NCBI GenBank assembly: GCA_013361975.1
Contig: JABFXB010000292.1
Coordinates: 1-5,944, forward strand
Direction: 5' to 3'
DNA from: Dermatophilaceae bacterium
GTDB taxonomy: Bacteria; Actinomycetota; Actinomycetes; Actinomycetales; Dermatophilaceae
DNA: 5,944 nt
Part shown: positions 1-5,944 of the stretch, in pieces
Layout: every line of letters starts with the position of its first letter
Numbering within the stretch: the first letter of the stretch is position 1
Program-made: the position numbers and the translations under genes
Notes under the pieces: model-generated
What the model saw: the letters and a program-made list of their open reading frames with translations, nothing else
What the model was told of the DNA's origin: nothing
The model's database searches: none

Positions 1-3000
1 TCGTGGGTCGACTTCGGCATCGACGGCTTCCGCATCGACACCGTCAAGCACGTCAACATGGAGTTCTGGCAGGCCTTCTCGCCGGCGATCCTCAAGCACG
101 CCAAGGAGATCGGCAACCCCGACTTCAACATGTTCGGCGAGGTCTTCGACGGCAACCCCGCATACACGAGCCAGTTCACGACGACGGGCAAGCTGCCGGC
201 GACGCTCGACTTCGGCTTCCAGGGCGCGGCCCTCGGCTTCGCGCAGGGCAAGGCGACCACCGGCATCCGTGACCTGTTCGCCGGAGACGACTACTACACC
301 GACACCGACTCGAACGCGTACGAGCTGCCGACCTTCCTCGGCAACCACGACATGGGCCGCTCCGGCGCCATGCTGCTCTCGTCCGGCTACACCGGCGACG
401 CGCTGCTCGCCCGCACCGAGCTGGCCAACTCGCTGATGTTCCTGTCGCGGGGCAACCCCGTCGTCTACTACGGCGACGAGCAGGGCTTCACCGGCCCGAC
501 GAGCGGCTTCGACGACAAGCGCGCCCGCCAGGACATGTTCGGCACGAGCACCGACATCTACAAGGACGACGTCATCGTCGGCAGCTCGCAGCTGCAGGGC
601 ACCGGCGACCACTACTCGACGAACGTCCCGCTCTACCAGCACATCCGACAGCTCGCGGCGCTTCGCCAGGCCCACCCGGCGCTCGCCGACGGCGCCCAGG
701 TGCACCGCTACGCCTCCGACGCGGCCGGCATCTACGCCTTCAGCCGCATCGACAAGGCCGCCAAGCGCGAGTACGTCGTCGCGACGAACAACGCCACGAC
801 GGCCAAGTCGGCGACCTTCGAGACCTACTCCGCCGGAAGCAAGTTCGTGCCGCTGCTCGGTGCCACGAGCGACCTCCGCGCAGACGCGTCGGGTCGCATC
901 ACCGTCACCGTGCCGCCGCTGTCGGTCGCGGTCTACCGCGCCAACGACGCGATGGCGTCCTCGTCCAGCGCGCCGACCATCATCCCGACCTCGCCCGGCG
1001 CCGGTGGCGTCGTCGGTGGCCGCGCGGAGATCGGCGCCGCCCTCGACGGCGGCACGTTCGCCGAGGTGACCTTCCTCCAGCGGCCGGTCGGTGCCACGCA
1101 GTGGACACCCATCGGCACCGACGACAACGCCCCCTACCGCGTCTTCCACGACGTCTCCGGCCTGGCCAAGGGCACTCTCGTCGAGTACCGGATGGTGGCC
1201 AGGGACCTGAACGGCAAGGTGTCGGCCACCTCGACCTACGGCGTCGTCGGAGAGGCCCAGACGGCGGGTGGCGGCGACACCGGCGGCGTCGGGCCCGTCA
1301 CACAGCCGAACGCCGTCAGCGTGCCCGGCAGCCACAACTCCGAGATGGGCTGCCCCGGCGACTGGCAGCCCGACTGCGCGCAGGCCCAGCTGACGCTCGA
1401 CCCCAAGGACGACATCTGGAAGGGCTCGGCGACCGTCCCCGCCGGCGACTACGAGTACAAGGCCGCGATCAACAGGTCGTGGGGCGAGAACTACGGCGTC
1501 GGGGGAGCCCCCGGTGGCGGCAACATCGGCTACAAGGCGCCCGGCGGTTCCGTCGACTTCTTCTACGACCACCGCACGCACTGGGTGACGAGCTCCGCAC
1601 AGGGCCCGATCCTCACCGCGCCCGGCAGCTTCCAGAGCGAGCTCGGCTGCCCCGGCGACTGGGCGCCCGACTGCATGCGCTCGTGGCTGCAGGACCCCGA
1701 CGGTGACGGCACCTACACCTTCAGCACCGACCGCATCCCGGCGGGCAGCTACGAGTTCAAGGTCGCCGTCGACCGGAGGTGGGACGAGTCGTACCCCGCG
1801 AGCAACGTCGCCTTCACGGTGCCGAGCGACGGGGTCGTCACGACCATCACCTACAAGGCGTCGACCCACGAGGTCTCGGTCAAGACGTCCCGGGCCGGTG
1901 CGGCTCCGGACCTCAAGAAGGCCAAGGCGTTCGTCGTCGGCTCCGACCTCGTGGTCTGGCCGGCCTCGGCCCTGCCTGCCGGCACCGGCACGGCCACGCT
2001 GCGCTGGCGCCTGCACTGGTCGGTCGACGGCGGGCTCGCCGTCGACGCCGAGGCCGTCACCGGCGGCTCGGTCGCGACCCTGACCCGTGACCCCGCCGGC
2101 CTTCCCGCCTCGCTCGTCGCGGCTCACCCCGAGCTCAAGGGCGCCGTCGCCCTGCGCCTCGACAAGGCCACGGCGCGGCAGCTGCCCGAGATCCTCGAGG
2201 GCCAGGTGGCGGTCGGAATGTACGACACGACCGGACGCCTGCTCGACGCCACGGGCGCCCAGACCGCCATCGCGATCGACGCGCTGTATGCCGCATCGGC
2301 ACGGGGTCGCACCTACGGCCCGAGCTTCTCGGGCGCCGGCCGCGCCGGCTTCACGCTGTGGGCTCCCACGGCCCAGTCCGTCAGCCTGCTCACGTGGCCG
2401 GCAGGCAGCGCCGACCAGCCCGCGAGCACGGCGAAGCGCACGGTGATGTCGCGCGCGACCGACGGCTCGTGGTCGGCCTCGCTCGACGCCTCGGCCCGCA
2501 ACGCCCGCTACCTCTACGAGGTGAAGGTCTACGCACCGACGACGGGCAAGGTCGAGACCAACCACGTCACCGACCCGAGCTCCGTCGCGCTGACGCCGAA
2601 CTCGACGCGCTCCGTCGCCGTCGACCTGCGCGACCCTGCCTTCATGCCGTCGCTCTGGCGCACGACGAAGACGCCGGCCCTGGCCCAGGACGTCGACTCG
2701 ACGATCTACGAGCTGCACGTGCGCGACTACTCGGCCACCGACGCCAAGGTGCCGGCCGCCCTGCGCGGCAGCTACCTCGCGTTCGCCGCCGACGGTGACG
2801 GGCGGGCGCACCTCAAGGCGCTCGCCAAGGCCGGGCTCAACACGGTGCACCTCCTCCCGACCTTCGACATCGCCTCCATCGAGGAGGACAAGGCCAAGCA
2901 GGAGACGCCGAAGTGCGACCTCGGCTCGTACGCGCCCGACAGCGAGGAGCAGCAGAAGTGCACCTCGGCCGTCGCCTCGAAGGACGCCTTCAACTGGGGC

Positions 3001-4575
3001 TACGACCCGTTCCACTACAACGTGCCCGACGGCTCGTACGCCTCGAGCACCGAGGCTGCTGACGGCGGCGCGCGCGTCGCGGAGTTCCGAACCATGGTCG
3101 GGGCCCTGCACCAGGACGGCCTCCGGGTCGTGCTCGACCAGGTGTTCAACCACACGAACGCCTCGGGCCAGGCCGACAAGTCGGTGCTCGACAAGGTCGT
3201 GCCGGGCTACTACCAGCGGCTCAACGCGAGCGGTGCCGTCGAGACGTCGACCTGCTGCCAGAACGTCGCCACGGAGCACGCGATGGCCGAGAAGCTCATG
3301 GTCGACTCGGTGGTCTCGTGGGCTCGCAACTACAAGGTCGACGGCTTCCGGTTCGACCTCATGGGCCACCACAGCAAGGCGAACATGCTCGCCGTGCGGG
3401 CAGCCCTGAACGCCCTGACGCCGGCCAAGGACGGCGTGGACGGCAAGGCGATCTACCTCTACGGCGAGGGCTGGAACTTCGGCGAGGTCGCGAACAACAA
3501 GCTCTTCGTGCAGGCGACGCAGGGCCAGCTCGGTGGCACCGGCATCGGCACCTTCTCCGACCGGCTGCGTGACGCCGTGCGCGGCGGCGGACCCTTCGAC
3601 GACGACCCGCGCAAGCAGGGCTTCGGCTCGGGAGAGGGCACCGACCCCAACGGGGCACCGATCAATGGCGACGCCGTGAAAAACCTCGCGCACGACACCG
3701 ACCTCGTGCAGCTCGGGCTCGCCGGCAACCTGCGGTCGTTCAGCTTCCGCAGCCAGGCGAGCGGTGGCGTCGTCACCGGCGACGAGGTCGACTACAACGG
3801 CTCGCCGGCCGGCTACGCCGACCAGCCCGACGAGGTCGTCTCGTACGTCGACGCCCACGACAACGAGACGCTCTTCGACTCGCTGACGTACAAGCTGCCC
3901 GTCGCGACGTCGATGCAGGACCGGGTGCGCATGAACACCCTGTCGCTCGCGACGACCGCTCTCGCGCAGACGCCCTCGTTCTGGCACGCCGGCGCCGACC
4001 TGCTCCGCAGCAAGTCGTTGGGCCGCGACTCCTACGACAGCGGTGACTGGTTCAACCGGCTCGACTGGACCGGTGCCGACAACGGCTTCGGCCACGGCCT
4101 GCCGCCGCAGGAGCAGAACTCGGCGAAGTGGCCGTTCATGAAGCCGCTGCTCGCGAACCGCGCCCTCAAGCCGAGCGCCGCCGACGTGCACGCGGCCGAC
4201 GCGATGGCGCAGGACCTGCTGCGACTTCGCTTCAGCAGCAAGCTGTTCCGGCTCGGGAGCGCCGACGCGATCAACGCCAAGGTCAGCTTCCCCGTCTCGG
4301 GCACGGCCGACGCGAAGCAGGGCGTCATCGTCATGCGGGTCGACGACACGAGGGGCGTCGACGCCGACCCCGCGCTGCGCGGACTCGTCGTCGTCTTCAA
4401 CGCGACGCCGGACGCCGTGACGCAGAAGGTGCCCGGGCTCACGGGTCCGGTCGCCCTCAGCCGGGTGCAGGCCGCCGGCGCCGACAGCGTCGTCAAGCAC
4501 GCTGCGTACGACGCCGGCACCGGCACGTTCTCGGTGCCCGCCCGCACGGTGGCCGTCTTCGTGCAGCCGAGCTGA
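1..4575 (+). CDS. pulA: Bifunctional alpha-amylase / pullulanase (amylopullulanase), 5'-truncated by window edge
   Basis: The frame is open from base 1, so the ATG at 58 is internal: codons 7-17 already form GH13 region II. Codons 1-230 are the end of an alpha-amylase-type barrel, with nucleophile Asp13 in GFRIDTVKH, acid/base Glu47 in FGEVFD and Asp117 in LGNHD. A beta-sandwich domain C follows (about 231-315). Next come an Ig-like module (322-419), a Gly-rich linker (420-438), two X25-like modules (439-632), a pullulanase N2-like domain (637-766) and a CBM48-like domain (768-895). The second GH13 domain (896-1380) has the signature FNWGYDP (997-1003), nucleophile Asp1119 in DGFRFDLMG, acid/base Glu1156 in YGEGWNF and Asp1287 in DAHDNE. 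The run GTGIGTFSDRLRDAVRGGG matches Klebsiella-type PulA, placing it in subfamily GH13_13. A DUF3372-type C-terminal domain ends the protein, with no sortase signal or membrane helix. It is inferred to be secreted and to degrade starch, glycogen or pullulan at alpha-1,4 and alpha-1,6 bonds. The signal peptide and amylase N-terminus are outside the window. Confidence 0.93.
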   Translation, partial: SWVDFGIDGFRIDTVKHVNMEFWQAFSPAILKHAKEIGNPDFNMFGEVFDGNPAYTSQFTTTGKLPATLDFGFQGAALGFAQGKATTGIRDLFAGDDYYTDTDSNAYELPTFLGNHDMGRSGAMLLSSGYTGDALLARTELANSLMFLSRGNPVVYYGDEQGFTGPTSGFDDKRARQDMFGTSTDIYKDDVIVGSSQLQGTGDHYSTNVPLYQHIRQLAALRQAHPALADGAQVHRYASDAAGIYAFSRIDKAAKREYVVATNNATTAKSATFETYSAGSKFVPLLGATSDLRADASGRITVTVPPLSVAVYRANDAMASSSSAPTIIPTSPGAGGVVGGRAEIGAALDGGTFAEVTFLQRPVGATQWTPIGTDDNAPYRVFHDVSGLAKGTLVEYRMVARDLNGKVSATSTYGVVGEAQTAGGGDTGGVGPVTQPNAVSVPGSHNSEMGCPGDWQPDCAQAQLTLDPKDDIWKGSATVPAGDYEYKAAINRSWGENYGVGGAPGGGNIGYKAPGGSVDFFYDHRTHWVTSSAQGPILTAPGSFQSELGCPGDWAPDCMRSWLQDPDGDGTYTFSTDRIPAGSYEFKVAVDRRWDESYPASNVAFTVPSDGVVTTITYKASTHEVSVKTSRAGAAPDLKKAKAFVVGSDLVVWPASALPAGTGTATLRWRLHWSVDGGLAVDAEAVTGGSVATLTRDPAGLPASLVAAHPELKGAVALRLDKATARQLPEILEGQVAVGMYDTTGRLLDATGAQTAIAIDALYAASARGRTYGPSFSGAGRAGFTLWAPTAQSVSLLTWPAGSADQPASTAKRTVMSRATDGSWSASLDASARNARYLYEVKVYAPTTGKVETNHVTDPSSVALTPNSTRSVAVDLRDPAFMPSLWRTTKTPALAQDVDSTIYELHVRDYSATDAKVPAALRGSYLAFAADGDGRAHLKALAKAGLNTVHLLPTFDIASIEEDKAKQETPKCDLGSYAPDSEEQQKCTSAVASKDAFNWGYDPFHYNVPDGSYASSTEAADGGARVAEFRTMVGALHQDGLRVVLDQVFNHTNASGQADKSVLDKVVPGYYQRLNASGAVETSTCCQNVATEHAMAEKLMVDSVVSWARNYKVDGFRFDLMGHHSKANMLAVRAALNALTPAKDGVDGKAIYLYGEGWNFGEVANNKLFVQATQGQLGGTGIGTFSDRLRDAVRGGGPFDDDPRKQGFGSGEGTDPNGAPINGDAVKNLAHDTDLVQLGLAGNLRSFSFRSQASGGVVTGDEVDYNGSPAGYADQPDEVVSYVDAHDNETLFDSLTYKLPVATSMQDRVRMNTLSLATTALAQTPSFWHAGADLLRSKSLGRDSYDSGDWFNRLDWTGADNGFGHGLPPQEQNSAKWPFMKPLLANRALKPSAADVHAADAMAQDLLRLRFSSKLFRLGSADAINAKVSFPVSGTADAKQGVIVMRVDDTRGVDADPALRGLVVVFNATPDAVTQKVPGLTGPVALSRVQAAGADSVVKHAAYDAGTGTFSVPARTVAVFVQPS
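1315..1896 (+). repeat. Two tandem X25-like starch-associated modules within the amylopullulanase
   Basis: Two homologous beta-sandwich modules lie head to tail, offset by exactly 99 codons (297 bases). Each opens with PGS, then SE-(M/L)-GCPGDW-x-PDC. The 18 bases at 1348-1365 and 1645-1662 are identical. Each copy then carries an AG(D/S)YE(Y/F)KxAxxRxW core. The first copy has a glycine-rich loop (about 1495-1551) typical of X25 modules, while the second lacks it and has a shorter C-terminal part. Each copy has two cysteines seven residues apart, at codons starting 1351/1375 and 1648/1672, which could form a disulfide in a secreted protein. Modules of this kind accompany pullulanases and amylases; a glycan-binding or spacer role is inferred. 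The outer boundaries are approximate. Confidence 0.82.
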
Positions 4576-4588
4576 CCCCGTCGACGCG

Positions 4589-4620
4589 ACGCCGGCCCTC
4601 GACTCATCGGGGGCCGGCGT
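4589..4620 (+). terminator. Strong GC-rich hairpin after the amylopullulanase stop, probable terminator
   Basis: A perfect 10-base inverted repeat has arms at 4589-4598 and 4611-4620. The stem can be extended inward by four pairs (one G-U, then C-G, G-C, A-U), leaving the tetraloop CTCA at 4603-4606. It starts 13 bases after the stop codon. There is no T-tract after it; the next bases are TCGCGCG. That resembles the U-poor hairpins often assigned as terminators in actinomycetes. The position and stem strength support a terminator, but termination efficiency without a T-tract is uncertain, and the hairpin could instead protect the 3' end of the mRNA. Confidence 0.7.
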
Positions 4621-4642
4621 TCGCGCGTGCGCCCACCACGTG

Positions 4643-4680
4643 CCGACCGTGCCGCGGGCGCGGGGCATAGGTTGGGCAGG
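4643..4680 (+). promoter_or_regulatory. Probable leaderless promoter of the aldo/keto reductase gene
   Basis: TAGGTT at 4668-4673 fits the actinobacterial -10 pattern TANNNT. Six bases separate it from the GTG at 4680, so transcription would begin on the first base of the start codon, giving an mRNA without a 5' leader. A weak -35 candidate is CCGACC at 4643-4648 with 19-base spacing, sharing only the GAC core with TTGACA. Placement 23 bases beyond the preceding hairpin agrees with a separate transcription unit. Start-site assignment is inferred, not measured. Confidence 0.55.
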
Positions 4681-5636
4681 TGACGACACCTGACATGACC
4701 TACCGGCAGCTCGGCGACAGCGGGCTGACCGTCTCCGCCGTCGGCATCGGCTGCAACAACTTCGGGCGACGCGTCGACCAGGACGGCACCAACGCCGTCG
4801 TGCGCCAGGCCATCGACAGCGGCATCACGCTCTTCGACACGGCCGACATCTACGGTCAGGGTGCGAGCGAGGAGATGCTCGGCCTGGCGCTCGGCTCCGA
4901 GCGCGAGAACGTCGTGGTGGCAACGAAGTTCGGCATGGACATGCAGGGCAGCAACGGCCCCGACTGGGGTGTCCGCGGCTCACGGCGCTACGTGCGCAAG
5001 GCCGTCGAAGCGAGCCTGCGCCGTCTCGGCACCGACTGGATCGACCTCTACCAGCTGCACCGCCCCGACCCCGCGACGCCGATCGACGAGACGCTCGCCG
5101 CCCTCGACGAGCTCGTCACGGAGGGCAAGGTCCGCTACATCGGCAGCAGCAACTTCACCGGCTGGCAGGTCGTCGACGCGGACTGGACCGCCCGGGCCGC
5201 CGGCACGGCGCGTTTCGTGTCGGCCCAGAACGAGTACTCCCTGCTCGAGCGCGACGTCGAGGAGGAGCTCGTGCCAGCCTGCGAACACGTGGGCGTCGGA
5301 CTGCTGCCGTTCTTCCCGCTGGCGTCGGGCCTGCTCACCGGCAAGTACCGACGCGGCGAGTCGGCGCCGACGGGCACGCGGCTCGCGGGTCTGCCCGACC
5401 GGCTCGCGGCCGCCGACTGGGACACCATCGAGCGCATCGAGGCGTATGCCGTCCAACGAGACCTGCGCCCCGTCGACGTGGCGATCGGCGGACTCGCCGC
5501 CCAGCCGGCCGTCGCCTCCGTCATCGCCGGCGCGACGCGTCCCGAGCAGGTCGTCGAGAACGTGCGCGCCGGCCTCTGGGAGCCGACGGCCGAGGACCTC
5601 GCCGAGCTCGACGAGATCACGTCACCGCCGGTGTGA
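4680..5636 (+). CDS. Aldo/keto reductase (NADPH-dependent oxidoreductase)
   Basis: This is a complete 318-residue protein of the aldo/keto reductase superfamily: cytosolic (beta/alpha)8-barrel enzymes, mostly NADPH-dependent, that reduce aldehydes and ketones. The N-terminus has the usual YRQLGDSGLTVSAVGIGC strand. The catalytic tetrad is visible as Asp53 and Tyr58 in FDTADIYG, Lys83 in ATKFG and His127 in QLHRPD. GSSN (155-158) and the C-terminal GATRPEQVVEN (284-294), with Arg287, Gln290 and Asn294, match the cofactor-binding segments. No signal peptide or membrane segment is seen. The GTG at 4680 is preferred because a TANNNT promoter element sits six bases before it. The ATG at 4695 (residue 6) is a real alternative, since AGGTGA at 4678-4683 could act as a ribosome binding site and the family homology begins about there. 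The gene appears monocistronic. Its 3' end overlaps the convergent transporter gene by 20 bases. The physiological substrate cannot be read from the sequence, and no neighbour suggests one. Confidence 0.93.
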   Translation: MTTPDMTYRQLGDSGLTVSAVGIGCNNFGRRVDQDGTNAVVRQAIDSGITLFDTADIYGQGASEEMLGLALGSERENVVVATKFGMDMQGSNGPDWGVRGSRRYVRKAVEASLRRLGTDWIDLYQLHRPDPATPIDETLAALDELVTEGKVRYIGSSNFTGWQVVDADWTARAAGTARFVSAQNEYSLLERDVEEELVPACEHVGVGLLPFFPLASGLLTGKYRRGESAPTGTRLAGLPDRLAAADWDTIERIEAYAVQRDLRPVDVAIGGLAAQPAVASVIAGATRPEQVVENVRAGLWEPTAEDLAELDEITSPPV

Positions 5637-5944
5637 CCGCCGGAGCCGTTGCCGCGGTCGTGGTTGTGCGCGACTTCTCGGCACGGCGGGCCTGGCGGTA
5701 GAACCCGGCGCCCAGGATGCTGAACGAGCCGGCACACACCATCGCGACCTGAGTCGAGACCCGGTCGGCCAGCAGGCCGAAGAGCGGAGCGGCGACCCCG
5801 AACGCCACCGAGGCCACCATCGAGTTGATCGACAGGACGGTCGCCCGGTTGCGGGCCTGCGCCTCGCGGTGCAGCAGCGCCGAGTGCGCCGGACCCGCAG
5901 ACCCGTGGAGCAGGTAGGTCACGCCGTAGGCGGCGATGAGGGCG
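5617..5944 (-). CDS. Major facilitator superfamily transporter, C-terminal part (5' end outside window)
   Basis: The minus-strand frame is open through the right edge of the window, so the GTG at 5922-5920 is taken as an internal Val (AAYGVTYLLHG). The last 108 codons are visible. They show a partial hydrophobic helix at the start, a polar loop rich in Arg (HREAQARNRATVLS), and two further membrane helices. One of these, from about SMVASVAF to FGLLADRV, ends in the GLLADR motif typical of MFS half-repeats. The other, QVAMVCAGSFSILGAGF, is followed by a basic, Thr/Ala/Pro-rich cytoplasmic tail. RATVLS before the penultimate helix is common in actinobacterial drug/proton antiporter-like MFS proteins, which makes an efflux role possible, but the substrate is unknown. 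The stop codon (5619-5617) lies inside the 3' end of the convergent reductase gene. The family call is firm from helix pattern and motifs; the subfamily is inferred. Confidence 0.8.
   Translation of the reverse strand, partial: ALIAAYGVTYLLHGSAGPAHSALLHREAQARNRATVLSINSMVASVAFGVAAPLFGLLADRVSTQVAMVCAGSFSILGAGFYRQARRAEKSRTTTTAATAPAVTPAVT
5621..5644. repeat. 12-base tandem near-repeat across the overlapping 3' ends of two genes
   Basis: The units at 5621-5632 (GTCACCGCCGGT) and 5633-5644 (GTGACCGCCGGA) match at 10 of 12 positions. On the minus strand they encode the PAVT-PAVT end of the transporter. On the plus strand the first unit gives the last codons of the reductase, and the second supplies its TGA stop through the C-to-G difference. 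Similar codons in a GC-rich tail could produce this by chance. Confidence 0.5.

Noticed and set aside
58..60. ATG at 58 as the true start of the large hydrolase
   Set aside because: The same frame is open to base 1, and the codons before 58 encode the essential GH13 region II with the nucleophile Asp, so the gene must begin upstream of the window.
1101..1706. Arg-rich open frame on the plus strand, out of frame with the hydrolase
   Set aside because: The extreme Arg, Gly and Pro composition is typical of a frame-shifted reading of GC-rich coding DNA. The main frame carries real modules across the same bases.
4032..4607. 191-codon open frame on the minus strand opposite the C-terminal pullulanase domain
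   Set aside because: It has low complexity (Ser/Ala/Arg-rich), no recognisable motif, and runs through the hairpin after the real gene; it is judged a shadow of the plus-strand gene.
4637..4642. Palindrome CACGTG upstream of the reductase as an operator
   Set aside because: Only six bases are symmetric, flanking bases do not extend the dyad, and such a short site is expected by chance in GC-rich sequence.
5621..5637. Short inverted repeat GTCAC/GTGAC as a shared terminator for the convergent genes
   Set aside because: The stem is only five pairs with a seven-base loop and no T-tract, too weak to call; the tandem near-repeat explains the pattern better.
5135..5737. 200-codon open frame on the minus strand opposite the reductase
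   Set aside because: It is antisense to a clearly conserved reductase, shows no recognisable domain, and reflects the lack of stop codons in GC-rich DNA.
5920..5922. GTG on the minus strand as the start of a small 101-residue membrane protein
   Set aside because: The frame continues upstream to the window edge with hydrophobic residues completing a membrane helix, and the protein looks like the last helices of an MFS transporter rather than an independent small protein.

Overview
The window is very GC-rich, with G or C at almost every third codon position, and it uses GTG starts. This points to a high-GC Gram-positive actinomycete. A soil-type Micrococcales member (Intrasporangiaceae or Cellulomonadaceae-like) is my best guess, inferred from composition and from the architecture of the large enzyme, not proved by any marker gene.

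Layout: (1) Bases 1-4575, plus strand, hold the 3' 1524 codons of a giant multidomain alpha-glucan hydrolase. Its 5' end lies outside the window. It joins an alpha-amylase-type GH13 domain, an Ig-like module, two tandem X25-type starch-associated modules, a pullulanase N2 module, a CBM48 module, a GH13_13 pullulanase catalytic domain and a C-terminal pullulanase domain (DUF3372 type). Both catalytic domains keep their Asp/Glu/Asp residues, so one polypeptide should cut both alpha-1,4 and alpha-1,6 bonds of starch or glycogen. (2) Bases 4576-4679 are a short intergenic gap with a strong GC-rich hairpin just after the stop codon and a probable leaderless promoter for the next gene. (3) Bases 4680-5636, plus strand, encode a complete aldo/keto reductase with an intact Asp-Tyr-Lys-His tetrad. 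(4) Bases 5617-5944, minus strand, encode the C-terminal end of a major facilitator superfamily transporter. It converges on the reductase and overlaps its 3' end by 20 bases.

The three genes do not form an obvious pathway. The amylopullulanase appears to end its own transcription unit, the reductase appears to be transcribed from its own promoter, and the transporter lies on the opposite strand. I see no RNA gene, insertion sequence, CRISPR array or phage feature. I also found no convincing evidence of an undescribed system. The points of most interest are the double-catalytic-domain architecture, the leaderless promoter, and a 12-base tandem near-repeat lying across the overlapping gene ends.
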